DNA of 64,000 bases from Acanthaster planci (lineage: Eukaryota > Echinodermata > Asteroidea > Valvatida > Acanthasteridae). The notes under the pieces are model-generated. The model had not been told where the DNA came from, searched no databases, and worked only from the letters and a program-made list of their open reading frames with translations. This document shows, piece by piece, positions 24,801 through 34,690 of the stretch. Positions within the stretch are counted from its first letter, which is position 1; each line of letters opens with the position of its first letter. The stretch covers positions 1,076,679 through 1,140,678 of the forward strand of contig NW_019091377.1 in NCBI RefSeq assembly GCF_001949145.1, in the 5' to 3' direction. The translations under genes were made by a program, and so were the position numbers.

Positions 24801-27517
24801 TTGTGACAAGTGCGTGGGATATTTAGCTGCACCTGCTTAACTGTTACACCACGTGCCGTCTCCCACCCACCCACGCCAAGATTTACTGTTGCAGCTCCGT
24901 GGTTGCTACCGGCCCATAGTGTACAGTCATGGCTGCGAGGAAAGCCCCCTGGCTTACGCTTGACCTGCTCTCTGAAGTTCACTGAGCTGACGCATGTCAG
25001 ATCTTGCGCTGCCTGTGAAAACCTAACAGGGTTTAAGAAGGGCAAAGGGAGACCTTGCATTTTTTAAATGTTTTTGTCAATTCAATTGATTCAAACCTCA
25101 TTGCAGTTTTCTTTATGCACACAGTTGCAAAGCATTCAAAGTAAATTTCTTACAAGAGTTCATAATGCACACCCATGCATAGAACTCAGTGTTTTACCGT
25201 GCACCTTTCAGTAGGAAATTTCTTAGCGAATGTTGTAGTTTGGGCCTCTGTCTTTCGACCAACCAGATAGAAATAGTGAGCTAAACTGTGTGGGGTACTC
25301 AGTACTTGTAGGCGCTTTTGGGGGGGGAATGTTAGCCGGGTTTAGTAAAGGAAATATCCTTTCTTTGAAAAATTTAGGACATTCCTTACAGATGCACACA
25401 CATGTACTCTCAAGTTGATGGGCGTCGTAGCCAGCGCCTGAAACCCCCTTTGCACTGTAGAAGTCTGACTCCACATCTGTCCAGCGATTATATTGCGGTG
25501 TTAACACAACGTGCACTTGGATGAAAAACCTCGAGCGAAAGACACGCATACCTGATGCAAATGGCTCACAAGTACCGGCCTGATAGTACAGCACACGCAC
25601 ATGTGCACAGGGAGTGTATGCAAAAATTGATGACTGTGTGTGAAGCGTACATGTAATTCTTTTTTTCATCATCCCTGGAATGCCCATTACTTTCTCTGTA
25701 TCATCCCCTGTTGGCCGCGAATGGGGTAATGATTAGGTCCCCCCGATTTCACCCGGTCTCAGTCATTCACATGGTGTTGAGAGAGGCGCAGTCACCGCAC
25801 CTCACCCCTTTTGTCCGCGCGGTAGCCACCAGGCACCTCACACGGGCCTGACCTACGGATGATTGCATTTCCGAATCCCCGTCAATTCACCCAGACTCAG
25901 CCGGCCTGGGTCCCCAGTGACATCTCTTGAACAAATACAGGAAATTAAACTCTAATACTTCCTTTGCTGTGGAAAGATCGCTTTGCGAGCTCCACTTGTA
26001 TAAAATTTTATTCCGAGTCAGAATGAGATATTCCCCAACGGTTCCACCTAGCGTGGCGTGACTGCGCTTGGCACCAACATGGTGTAATCATTGCGTTATG
26101 TTACAAATTGCCCATACTCTGGGAAAAAAACACCGAAGACCAGGCAGAGCAACATGTGTTTTTTGAGAGTGTGGTGTTCTCTTTCCATGTCTCCACAATC
26201 GCTGAGTGAAGGACAGATGTGTTTGTGCCACGGCTTAACGACCGTGTTCGAGCGTTCGTCATCACCTGGTCGGTTATTCCTCCTTGTAGCCCCAGTGGAA
26301 TCGGACTTACCGTTGTCAACATTTGTCGTGTAGGCCTATCCGTCTCATGTGTGACGTATGTTTCATACCGACCTATTTCAAATGGCCGCAAGTTCATCAA
26401 AAGTCACAAAAGTTTTTGATCTCTGAAAGTGGAAGCTCAGGTATTACGATTGACTTGTCCGGGACTTGCGACTGACTCGACTACATCCCTGCTAAACTAA
26501 CAGGAAACTTAAGGCTTTCCACTTTTCTATTAAAAATGAATGGACTTGACTAAGCCTTCTTTGAGTCCCTCAAAAAGCTCCTTTTTTCCACTATACGGGC
26601 GATCACAATGCGCGAAATCTGTCGACCCTTTCCAAACGCGCATTCATGGAATTGGGTCGACTGATTTCGCGTATTGTGTTTGGCCAACGCGTTACAAACT
26701 CTTGGAGGCGCGCTACTGTGAAACTCGCGTATTAACAGTACTCGGTGATAGTACCCAATCATCCCACCAGCGTGACGTTTCATAAATAGTCCAATCGCCC
26801 CTTTCCCCTGCTCTTCACCGACCTAGCAATTCAACTTTACTCGACGATGCACTTTCCAACCCCACAGCTTCGCTCCCGGTCCCATAAGCCGATGAGGTAT
26901 TTGCCTTAATACAAGCATTCCAGTATTAGATTGAATCACCCACTTGTGTCCAATCCCGTGAGGTCACAGCAAGTCCACGAACATCTGTAACTAACCCTCC
27001 CCCCTTTCCGAACTGTCTTCGTCCAGCCGTTAGTGTCTTTCTGCTGAGTAACAATCCCGCAGCTTTGGCTTCTCCAAACCGATTTCCCCTCCCCTGGGTG
27101 AAGTAAAGGGGACTGATTGACAGGGGCGTAGTGAGGGGGCCAGATAAGGGCCGTTGTACTTCAAAAAAAGAGAGTAGACCTCAGACATCAGCCCCTATCC
27201 TCGACTAAGCTGGGCGTGGCCCTCCGTAAACCTCATTCTTCTCTCTTTTTTTTCATAATAGGGAGCAGTTACAGCTGTTGTTAAATCCAAGTCGAGCTTT
27301 TGGAGGGTTTTCTAGGCTAAGGCCGTTTTTTTCAAATTTAGGCATCATGTCTGATTCTGACTTCAGCCCCCATCCTCGTGACTCTGAAGAACCCGGTTCA
27401 ATTGGACTGGGGTTTCTGCCGAGGAACCTCAAATTCAAAGCTAGAGATGAATCCAAAAATAGCCTAGAACTATATACGAAGGTACACTTTGTCCATCGAT
27501 TGTTACAGTTGCTATAA
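640..27517 (+). CDS. KIF14: KIF14-like kinesin, C-terminal portion (multi-exon gene, 5' part outside window)
   Basis: Gene-level entry; the coding parts are the exons listed separately. Joined in phase, exons at 640-804, 1291-1397, 2276-2367, 3432-3641, 3799-4013, 4356-4514, 5206-5346, 16196-16430 and 22005-22246 (or 22271) give one open frame. The first exon carries a TYWSLAKFEDRL segment and the second an acidic DDDVFYNPSDDWEKD segment. Both resemble the conserved region after the FHA domain of kinesin-3 proteins, best matched by KIF14. Later exons are helical and Leu/Ala-rich, as in the KIF14 tail. In vertebrates KIF14 is a microtubule motor of the central spindle and midbody that works with PRC1 and citron kinase in cytokinesis. 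The motor and FHA domains must lie left of position 1. Another kinesin-3 (KIF1/KIF13 group) is the main alternative. Family assignment is from remembered motif similarity; the exon chain rests on splice sites and phase. Confidence 0.7.
1291..1397 (+). CDS. KIF14: KIF14-like exon B
   Basis: The acceptor is CTGCCATAG at 1290 and the donor AAAAAG/GTCAGT at 1397/1398. The frame begins in phase 0 and leaves two bases that are completed by exon C. The peptide is strongly acidic (STDDDVFYNPSDDWEKDYK), the kinesin-3 pattern of Phe-Tyr-x-Pro followed by Asp-x-Trp-Glu. This is one of the two exons that identify the family. Confidence 0.8.
2276..2367 (+). CDS. KIF14: KIF14-like exon C (Ser/Pro-rich linker)
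   Basis: The acceptor is AATCCGACTAG at 2275 and the donor CTCG/GTAAGC at 2367/2368. The 92-nt exon completes the Arg codon begun in exon B and leaves one base for exon D. It encodes a low-complexity Ser/Thr/Pro linker (TSSSTGSPRPGSTASL), probably disordered and a plausible phosphorylation region. Support is from splice sites and phase. Confidence 0.7.
2390..2590. mobile_element. MITE-like element with inverted repeats and 9-bp flanking duplication
   Basis: An 18-bp exact inverted repeat, GCAAGATATGGGACGGAG at 2406-2423 and its complement at 2556-2573, sits about 130 bp apart. The 9-mer CTTCACTCT occurs just outside both arms (2390-2398 and 2582-2590) at nearly the same spacing, as a target duplication would. 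A Mutator- or hAT-like origin is possible. It lies in a kinesin intron. Confidence 0.5.
2663..3045 (+). repeat. Tandem repeat, 109-bp unit, about three copies
   Basis: The word TCC(G/T)AATCAACT recurs at 2751, 2860 and 2969, exactly 109 bp apart. Each unit has GGGAAGTGGCTGCAGC, TGTGGCTTCC, GCTATTTCCAGCCACAGCC and GCTGCGGCTAGGAGTAACAC. It lies in the intron between exons C and D. Single diverged copies occur elsewhere in the window. Confidence 0.85.
3432..3641 (+). CDS. KIF14: KIF14-like exon D
   Basis: The acceptor is CCTTTTACAG at 3431 and the donor TTCTG/GTGAGT at 3641/3642. The 210-nt exon starts by completing a Gly codon and leaves one base. It encodes a helical segment with LASLCRTLLKSCL followed by an amphipathic stretch with IADCILGAMQRVNRAV, resembling the helical tail of KIF14. 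Phase agrees with both neighbours. Confidence 0.8.
3799..4013 (+). CDS. KIF14: KIF14-like exon E
   Basis: The acceptor is GGTGTAG at 3798 and the donor CTTACAG/GTGGGA at 4013/4014. The 215-nt exon completes the split Gly codon and ends in phase 0. It encodes a mostly helical segment with an acidic centre (ADESEGELLEQMADTC). The fit of both splice sites to the frame is exact. Confidence 0.8.
4356..4514 (+). CDS. KIF14: KIF14-like exon F
   Basis: The acceptor is TGACTGGACAG at 4355 and the donor GAAATA/GTAAGT at 4514/4515. It is 159 nt, phase 0 at both ends (53 codons), encoding a helix-forming peptide with MIAEASTKIAQCLVFLARLV. No catalytic motif is expected in this tail region. Confidence 0.78.
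5206..5346 (+). CDS. KIF14: KIF14-like exon G
   Basis: The acceptor is CTGTTTGGACAG at 5205 and the donor CCTCAG/GTAAGT at 5346/5347. It is 141 nt, phase 0 at both ends, 47 codons beginning VDPELKQGFLNGADVLVD. The GC-rich coding stretch contrasts with AT-rich introns. A 10.8-kb intron follows. Confidence 0.78.
6212..6257 (+). repeat. 17-bp tandem repeat, three copies
   Basis: TTCTTGATGGCCTTTAT is repeated head to tail almost exactly, the third copy diverging after TTCTTGATGGCCT. Intronic; no function is suggested. Confidence 0.8.
9385..9460 (+). mobile_element. SINE fragment (central and 3' part)
   Basis: TTCTTAGGCAAGACACTTTA, then TCTCCATGCACCCAGTTGAATAAACGGGAACCTGAGGG. This is the GGCAAGTCACT...CACCCAGG...AATGGGTACC block that also occurs in the full SINE at 57203-57537. 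The tRNA-like head is missing or decayed. Confidence 0.55.
14285..14395 (+). repeat. Diverged copy of the 109-bp repeat family
   Basis: GTGGCTGTGGCCACCTCCCACAGATGCATGTGTTATTTCCAGCCTCAGCTTGTC follows the order of the unit at 2663-3045 with many substitutions. It is a single copy, same strand. Confidence 0.5.
16196..16430 (+). CDS. KIF14: KIF14-like exon H
   Basis: The acceptor is a strong tract TCTCCTTTTCCACAG ending at 16195; the donor is GCAGCCG/GTGAGA at 16430/16431. The 235-nt exon starts in phase 0 and leaves one base. It encodes LADSALQHCLTTTTSAKI and a helical continuation with ILQASQLTNTVVAINRI. Assignment to the same gene rests on phase fit and on the same GC-rich codon style after the long intron. 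Confidence 0.75.
17940..18925 (+). repeat. Repeat family with AACTTTGATNANGATCAAA and TGACGTCA
   Basis: Related segments begin near 18026, 18184 and 18768. Each has CTGTAACTTTGAT..GATCAAA, AAGTTACCA, TGGCTTG.AAA, ACAAAGT.A.TGGGCTGAAA, then AAAAATCAATAA. Two of them end in GATGAYRTCATC. The first two are 158 bp apart. Probably a decayed tandem or transposon-derived family. Confidence 0.65.
18887..18908. promoter_or_regulatory. Two TGACGTCA palindromes, 14 bp apart
   Basis: Perfect 8-bp CRE (CREB/ATF-type) palindromes at 18887-18894 and 18901-18908, in TGATGACGTCATCATGATGACGTCATCATC context. A related GATGACGTCACCATGATGTCAT lies near 18715-18736. They sit inside a repeat family, so binding is not implied. 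Confidence 0.4.
19930..20470 (+). repeat. CACAAGTCC minisatellite with a 155-bp higher-order unit
   Basis: Short units of the type TTTCACAAGTCCAGTCACAAGTCC are iterated over about 540 bp. A composite block from about 20133 is repeated 155 bp downstream with very few changes (CAGGTCCCATCACAAGCCC at 20146 and 20301). Confidence 0.85.
21851..21940. mobile_element. Small foldback or MITE-like element
   Basis: CCGGTTTCATAGAACT at the left and TTATGAAACTGGTAC at the right are imperfect inverted repeats enclosing AATTGCTTAGGCAGGTTTGCT and GCAATTTCTGCTAGCAGC, which are also partly complementary. No clear target duplication is seen. Confidence 0.45.
22005..22271 (+). CDS. KIF14: KIF14-like exon I (3' end ambiguous)
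   Basis: The acceptor is TTCCCAGCAG at 22004. The first two bases complete the Gly codon from exon H, giving GEVIDWCQLLLLVQALL. The exon is very rich in Ser, Ala, Leu and Cys. Two donors are possible: TTCAG/GTACCC at 22271, as listed, or TTTCTG/GTTAGC at 22246. Only the 22246 site ends in phase 0, which keeps the next exon (24195-24253) open. Using 22271 would lead to an early stop there. A retained intron would also stop soon after 22271. Confidence 0.7.
24195..24253 (+). CDS. KIF14: Probable KIF14-like exon J
   Basis: The acceptor is CTGTTTTTCAG at 24194 and the donor GGACAG/GTATGA at 24253/24254. In phase 0 it reads GQIREAFKCHSEFIMAALDR, a helical peptide that follows naturally on RFQEFL if exon I ends at 22246. 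It leaves two bases (AG). It is short, so support comes mainly from the splice sites and the open frame. Confidence 0.55.
24576..24935 (+). repeat. Direct repeat, two diverged copies about 303 bp apart
   Basis: AGATTTACTGTTGCAGC starts at 24576 and again at 24879, each preceded by a CCCACC-rich stretch and followed by GGTTGCTA.CGGCC. A tandem duplication of about 300 bp, or two insertions of one element, would explain it. Confidence 0.55.
24733..24771 (+). repeat. (AAC)n microsatellite
   Basis: Runs of CAA/AAC trinucleotides with a few interruptions (ACGACAACAACAATAAACAA, then continuous ACA ACA). Simple sequence only. Confidence 0.9.
26597..26720 (-). mobile_element. Palindromic MITE, copy 1 (truncated)
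   Basis: Contains TGCGCGAAATCTGTCGACCC at 26609-26628 and its near complement at 26654-26673, then TTGGCCAACGCGTTACAAAC and CTTGGAGGCGCGCTACTG. It aligns in inverted orientation to the copy at 44407-44552, but lacks one outer arm. Confidence 0.7.
27262..27517 (+). CDS. Possible terminal KIF14-like exon
   Basis: A pyrimidine tract and AG at 27260-27261 open an exon whose first base completes the AG left by exon J. The frame then runs about 84 codons (EQLQLLLNPSRAFGG at the start, MSDSDFSPHPRDSEEPG in the middle) to TAA at 27515-27517. Phase and composition fit a disordered C-terminal tail. No family motif is seen, there is no canonical AATAAA close downstream, and GAAG/GTACAC near 27481 could instead be a donor. 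Treat as a candidate only. Confidence 0.4.
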
Positions 27518-28460
27518 TCCCACATAACAAGTCACCTCTTTCCAATTTCAAGAAATTTACTGAAAATTAATGAAATCAGTATTTACGCAGAGACAAACAG
27601 CAGTATGTATTTATGTGCAGCAAATTACCACACATTAAGACTGAAATAATTATTGAAATCTTTGTCGGAGAATTTAGAAATACATATTCGTAATGATCCG
27701 TGTGTGTGACCAGATACCTAACTTGAATCCATAAAAGGCTTCAACATCCGGTCAGTGTTTTTCTTGAACATGTGCAGGAAATTTCATTAGTCGCTACAAA
27801 TCTCATTACGTGAATCGTAATGTGCTGTCCATAGGACGAGATAGTACTGCGCGGGAGATAGGCCTATTAAGCTTCACCTGGCAATGTGATCACCGCGCGG
27901 CAAGCTTTGTGCCTAACCTGTATAGTAGCTTGCTCGATTTAATGTGATTTGATGGCATTTTCACATCTGTTTATTACGCATATTAGCAACCCCTTTTTGC
28001 AATCCGGCGGAGTTCCAGTGCAGCACTGCAATGCGCTAATTAGATTTGTGACGCATTCGTGAACAGGCAGGACTGGAGAATACTGACCGGGAAAATGTTT
28101 TTTGTCTACAATATCCAAAAATGGCAACTCTGTTCTCTCTCTACTTACCTTGAGTTTCAGTATCAAAATACCTTGACATAATTCTATGAGCACTATTTAA
28201 AGGAGATGTAAATATTCTTTTGTCAATATATTTTGAAAAAATCTCGAAGTAGACTACTTTGCTTTTAGAACTGTCTGGTATGCCTTTGGCGTTTTGGAAG
28301 CATTGCGTTGCGGTAAAATTCTCAAAACAAAAACAGCGTTCGTGTTAGGATGAGAATATCAAGCATTCAACAAATTATTTAGCAAATGTATTTCTTTTGT
28401 TCATGTTGGAAGTAGAAAAGCAGTGTTTGAGGGCCCCGAAGTAGCTCTTAGTAGGATGTA

Positions 28461-28864
28461 CAGTCATTTGCAAAAGTTTAGGACCACCCATAGAAAATGC
28501 ATTAACCTGAAGGAAAACCAAACTTAAACCAATCAATCATGGCAACTTATGTTTATTTTCAATGTGCAACCTTGGTACCTTGGTTGAACATTTCTGACTA
28601 CTGTTTCCATGATTTGGCATGTTAACAGTCTAATATTCAGTGTTCCCTCCTTTATTTCTGATTGACTGGCTTTTTTTTACCTATGCTGCCTTGCAGACAA
28701 AATATCATACAAGACCTACCTTTGCAAAAAATTTCATTCAAATGGGTATATAGCACGACACTGATGTTATGCAAAATCATCATTCAGTGAGACAGTGTAA
28801 TGCAAGCCCAGTGACAGAAATACCAATGAAATTCAAGGTGGTCTTAAACTTTTGCAAATGACTT
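28461..28864. mobile_element. Tc1/mariner-like MITE
   Basis: Terminal inverted repeats of about 30 bp: CAGTCATTTGCAAAAGTTTA followed by GGACCACC at the left, and the matching complement ending AAACTTTTGCAAATGACTT at the right. TA dinucleotides flank both ends (28459-28460, 28865-28866). The 404-bp interior has no transposase frame. The TTGCAAAAGTTT...GACCACC type end is typical of Tc1/mariner elements. Confidence 0.85.
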
Positions 28865-30269
28865 TACATGTAGTGTCAAAAAGGACGCACTTCAGTTATA
28901 TAGGCCTACATGTACACGTATGTTTAAAACTGGACGGGAAAACATTGTCATTTATACCGTTAATCCTTGCCAGTAGAATACACATCGCAACGGGAGATGT
29001 TAATGATGAAGCCTATCGCTTGTCTGCCATCCCTTTCTTCACGGATATGCCCCTCCCCTTCTGTTGGGTTTGGACACGCTTTGGAGTAATCCCACAGTGG
29101 GGGGAGGGATATTTTGGTCCTCCTGTCAAAAGAAACAAACTGTGCTTGCTGTACATTATGGACCGGCACTATTGCCCGAGGGCTGGGGCCGTGGATTGTC
29201 CCCCTCGCAAGGTTATGCAGTTGGCAAGATGAAATGAGGAGGCAGTGATAAGAACAGAAGTGCTTTGGAAATTTGGATAAATTGAAGAAATTTTGGTGCC
29301 CCAAACCAACAGCTGCGTATAGTTTTAAAAGAAAAAAAACCGAACTGATGGTTTGTGTCGCTCACTGTTTGTAAGAAGAAACTGTCATAAGTAGCAGTGC
29401 GGTATAAACGCTAGTGGCCTTTAGATTGTAAGGTTTTTCGGAGAAATATTAAATGATGAACTGCTGGGCATAAATTTGTACTTCGATTTACTTTTGCCTT
29501 GTTTTAAGTAACTATTGTGGCGTTTGTAATGGTTTACAGGTAGGGAAATCAGTGAAATCTAATGGGTCATAAACAAGTAAGCAAATTTACTTTGAAAATC
29601 AAATTTGGCTCTCGCTATTTGGCTAGGCTGGATAAGTATTATTGTGCTAAATTCCTCGCGCAACTCTAAGCGATACGACACCCCTTAATTGGAAACTCGT
29701 AGTATGTGCATAGTACATAAACAGATGAGGTAAAAATTACTGATGAAATTTCTCTATGCCACAGAGGTAAAAACGTACGGAAGGAATTGAGCTAGGGCTG
29801 TTGCGGTATCTGGTCATAGAGCCGTGTCGCACCGACACCTTTGTCGGCACGATTTGTGGGGCCGTTGGAATCATTGCCGAGCCGGCGACGAGCAGCCGCC
29901 CCGCGCGCGCTTCCTTTCATCGGTAATTTGCCGGGGCCAGCCAACCCTGACTTACGCCGATCCGGCGAGCCGCGAGTTCGGCTGCGTCGGGCATGCCTGC
30001 TCGCTTTGAAACACTCCGGTGAAGGTCACTCGGGTGTTACCCCATATGACTTCATGTCTAATACGCTTTGTACTGTCTCGTCTGCTGTGCCCATTGAGTC
30101 TCTGATCTTTACCGATACCCTCTTGAAATTTGCACAATTTTATAATCCTCGGATTTCCTCAGTAGTGTAGCCGCAAAAAGGTTAAAAGTTTGTGCCGAGT
30201 TCCCTTGCAGACATACCAGATGGCGCTACATGTGCTTTTCCCCCTCTTTGATTCTTGGGCTGGATGATT

Positions 30270-30345
30270 TTTGTCGTGATTCGATTTGATTGATTTGATT
30301 TGATACCTTTATTGTCCATACGGAAATTTGTTTTACCCTGGATTT
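30270..30345 (-). mobile_element. 3' tail of a non-LTR retroposon or SINE, minus strand
   Basis: TTGATTTGATTTGATACC followed by TTTATTGTCCATACGGAAATTTG. Read on the minus strand this is CAAATTTCC..GGACAATAAA and then iterated ATCAA units, a common form of retroposon 3' end. The body is not recognisable. Confidence 0.4.
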
Positions 30346-33300
30346 TAAACACAAAACATAACAACATTTCCCCACAAGAAGGTACTTCATTATCAACCTT
30401 ATCCACCATTATAAACTGTATGATTCAAAACTACTGGCTTTTACAAATTGAACAATTAATTTTCACATAAAAGTCACAACTGTACTGAATTAATTTACCC
30501 CCGTCGGAAGACTATGCAGCAAGTGTTCATTTAGTAACTTTGCTGTTGACAACAAAGATTACATGTATTTGAAGGAGCGAGAATTTCCTTCAAGTTTGAA
30601 TTCCCTTCTAGTCCTCTGCAGCACTTCCAACCATGCAAGCAACCCAACATCGACCTCGACTCTACCTTTTGTTTGTCTAGAATTTTTCAGTGGGATGTGA
30701 CTGTACCTGCTAGTTGGCATCAAGTGATAGGAACGCCTGTACCCCACTTCGTTTACTCACCCACTCAATCCACCCAGTCCACCCGCCCAATCCAACTCCT
30801 CCCTTCTCTTACTTAGAACGTTTGGTACCTTCAAGTCTTGAAATCACCCATAGTCCCAGTGACACGCTGCTGTACTTCCAATCAGTTCTAAAATCACTTG
30901 GGTATTCATCAGTTTCAATACGTTCCATTCATTATTCATGTACATGTACTCTAAAATGCACACAGCTACTCAAAGCTTACCTCGTCTCTGTCCGTGCGCC
31001 AGACTCGCAAATAATTGCATGTACGCCGAAGATGCACCTCCGAAAACGTCGAGCCCGCTTGGCCAATAATTGCTTCGACCCTTATTGACCCTGGGGCAAC
31101 TATGGAGCTCGCTCGATCCGGCATCGCCCCGTGTAGCTCACGACAGCGGCTTGGTTTGGCCTGCCTGCTCGCCCGTTGGGAGTTTTGTCCGGACTTGCGA
31201 CGACGAGGAGGAGGAAAAATGCCAGTCCAAGCAACTGCGGCGATAGCCCGGAAAATTGTGCTGACAAGAACGATCCATAAATACATCGAGCTTGGTATTA
31301 TGAAAATTGATTGATGTATTATTGAGGGTCGTTTTATGAAGTCGATGATCTTTCCAAACTGACCCTTCCCGGCGCTTGGAAACACGCATAAAAATGTTTA
31401 CGCCAGATATGGGGATGTATTGAGTCATTCTGAAGCACGCTGGTTGAAAATACAAATTAGGTGTCAATTGGTCACGGTAAACATCTTTCTTTTTGCGGTT
31501 TGTCTCAAAACACCTTTTATAGTCTTCATCCACTGGCAAATGCGGGGTCCAACGGGGGCCACCTCCCTTAAAAGGTGGCAATTTCTGGTAAAATGTAATG
31601 AGAGGAAGGCGAGTTTAGTAAAACTATTAAATTTCCCTTCCCACAGTGCCAAAAAGCCTCGAATGTACTTCCATCTCTCAGAAAATCCAGGAAGAAGTTG
31701 AAGAAATTCCTAAACTTTTTAGGAATTTCCCCCTTCCCCCGAAAGATCCCCCTTCAATCCCCTCCCCATTGGTCTGCCCGTGCACTTCACTCGCCCTTAC
31801 CGCCCTTACACCACAGAGCGCTGGGATCAGGTGATTTCTTCGGGCTGCATGATCCAAAGTAACCTACGAACAACAATTCCTTTGCTGAAAAACCGTGAGA
31901 TTGTTTTCAAGGGTAGCCAACGGAATCGACCCTGGCCATGGCACGGATTGCAAGCCCGAGCCTGCGTGTCGGCCTAGGCTGGGTTCGAACTGGTATCGCA
32001 GACGTGGAAGGGCCCAAGAAGGTATACCTTTTACCCAGCTAGGCTCATGCCATGAAGCAAGGTACCATTGCTCAGCTGGACAAGACTGTGTGTTGCACAT
32101 TTTCTGCGAACTCGCAAACTTCAAGACTCGAAAGACAAAAGTGGTTCAAACATTTTGGCCAATCACTCGAGAATAAAAATGGCCCGAAATGTGCCCCACG
32201 ACCCCTGCAGTGTCCAATTTTATAAACAGACAGTAACATTTTACAGTTAGTCGACGCGACATGTCATTATTCTAAATGGAGGAATCTCTTTGTATGTGTC
32301 TACCAATGTGTAGCGATAGACGACAGTGTATCAGTCTTTGTGTTGATCGTAAATGCAATACCAGTGGTTGGGTTTTGAAACATATACAACTTGGCCCGAA
32401 GCCATGTCCTCAAAAACAAAAAAAAAGGGAAGAGAAAAAGAAAAAATCTGACCTTAACCGTTTGGGGGGAAAAAGAATGAAAGGAAGTGTCTAGTTTTGT
32501 GGATAAAATATTTACGGCCGGCAATCCTAGCGAAGCCGGAGGGCTAAATAATTCTTAGGAGCGCCGCTTGGAAATACGGCTTTTCCCTAGTGGGAAATGA
32601 CATAGTACCGGCGGGCGAACTTGGGCAGCGCGACGAGTGACAAAGGCCGGGTGAAACTTGCCACTCGGCCGGTGACGCGCTGACGTGGAAGCTCGTCTGC
32701 GGAACGGTTGCGGTGTGTGTGAGTGTGGTGTGTATATGTACAGATGTTCTATTTCTGTAGTGTTGGTGTGGAAGGAGCATTGTTGAGGGTGATGTTAGAA
32801 ACAGAACTTAGGCGTATGTGATCCATGAAGTAACCTAACCGACTTGCAAATGTCCTCCAAAGTCGATACCCTTTTGTCATTGGGTTCGTAATTTGGTGCT
32901 GATTCTGTTGGGGGAGGGTGAAGGGCGTGCCGTGGCCGCTTTTGTGTTTTGGATGAAGAAAAAAAGGTTAATTGAAGACAATGGGAAATTTTCGAAACCT
33001 TCAGCAGAGGGAGTACGGATCTGGGTGTTGATAGTGACGTGAGACAAATTGATGGGGGAGCATTAAATTTCTACCAGAGTGGGAGACTCTTGCTAGTCTT
33101 TTCCAAAATGTACACAACTGAGATTCAAGACGCGAGTGAGAATTTTTTTGTCAGTCATTATTTTGTATTTGTCCCCAGACAGTCCGATGCCTCTATTCTA
33201 CGAAACGGCAAACCCCGCCGCTCGTCACTGCATCTCAGTCGTGAATGTTTCAAATTTACACCTCGTCAAAAAATATTCCAGCTCAGGCCTCATAGTATTT

Positions 33301-34559
33301 CCGCAGTATCACCTTACAGTTCGAGACAAACTTGCCCAGGGCAGTTACAAATGAATGAAATAAAATAAGTAGAAAATGATAAATGAATTTTAAAAAAGGA
33401 ACCAATAAACCTGTTTTTCGAACACATCAGTTTTAAGTGGCAATTGAAAAAATTGACTTGGAGAACTTTCCTCTTTGCACACATTTTTCTCAGCAACTAC
33501 AATAATTAAGCCTTTTCATATTTTTATAGATGCAAAAAGCTTTGTGTAACCACTTAATATCAAACAGCTTACTTTTTACAGAATGTTTCATAAATTAAAT
33601 AGAAAAACGTCAGTTCTCAACACAAATACGAAATTCCTTATTAGCATGGATATTTACAACTTTTTTTTCAGAAAAAAGGTACGAACCCTAAAATAAGTCG
33701 CACACTTTGCTTCTGCAGTAGTATACATGCCTAAAAAACAATATTAAAGTGGGCTGTTCTATAAGCGATTTTAACCAGTGTTTTTCGAACCTTACATGCA
33801 TGGGGTAACTGTAAGTTTTGTGCAGCTTAAAAGTTGGGGTGAAACGTTCATGTCGAGCTTCCCTCAAGAACTCAGGATGGCCATAAAAGGTTACTTTTCC
33901 AGATATAGTAAATCCCAGATTTCAGGATTGTTCCCGCTTAATCTCGCGCACAGGAAAATTACGATTGTAAAGTCTTTTAACAGAGCATTAAAAATCCTAC
34001 TTAGATTAGAAACTAAGAGCAAAAACGATTTGATGGGATTTAATGAACAAAGCCAGAAAACCTGAGGAAATGATCAAAATCGCACCCCTGTACACATTTT
34101 CAATGGACCTTGCCGCCAAGGCCGTTTGTGCGCATGCGTGCATGATTATGAATTTATTAGTGAAAACCTCTAGTTTGATCCGTATTTATACCAGGCGGTG
34201 CTGACAGGAACTGTAGAGGGCGTGCTTGGGTAACAGTAACGGCGCCCTCTGCCGTTTCAGCATGCCTTTGAACATTCCCAGGACTAGGAGGCCGTTTTTC
34301 TGTTGGAATTAGTGCATGTCCGAATTCCTTGGCTGCGGCATGAAATTACCCAGCTGCATCCATAAACTCGTGCGTAATTTCAGGCCACAGCTAAGTTATT
34401 TGGACACTTCATTATACATCTACTTTCTGTCTTCTGGACTTACTCGTTCCCGTAAGTTCTATTGGTAAACACACATTTTGGCTGATGCAACCTTGTTCCA
34501 AAGATTATTAACCATGCAACTCCAGACGGTCCAAAAGTGATGTCCATGGCATTGCACCG

Positions 34560-34690
34560 TTCAGCTGGCTGCAGCTAGGAGTGTGCACGTGTCTACGGGA
34601 AGTAGTTGCAGCCGCTTGACAGTGGCTTCCGTAGGCGCAGATGTTATTTTTTTAGCCTCAGCCGTAACTTTTGGACGCTGCCGAATGGTC
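34560..34690 (+). repeat. Diverged copy of the 109-bp repeat family
   Basis: GGCTGCAGCTAGGAGTGTGC, then TACGGGAAGTAGTTGCAGCC, GTGGCTTCCGTAGGCGCAGA and CAGCCGTAACTTTTGGACGC follow the order of the tandem unit at 2663-3045. Confidence 0.65.

Larger units (their letters stand above)
24254..27261 (+). other. Intron (or 3' flank) after probable exon J
   Basis: It contains an (AAC)n microsatellite near 24733-24771, a duplicated segment around 24576 and 24879, and a palindromic MITE-like element at 26597-26720. No other coding signal is recognised. Confidence 0.45.

Noticed and set aside
25223-25687. 154-codon minus-strand open frame
   Set aside because: No family motif and the translated sequence looks random; no splice or promoter support.
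31975-32050. Possible tRNA around GGGTTCGAACTGG
   Set aside because: A B-box-like word is present, but no A box at the right spacing and no cloverleaf stems could be drawn.
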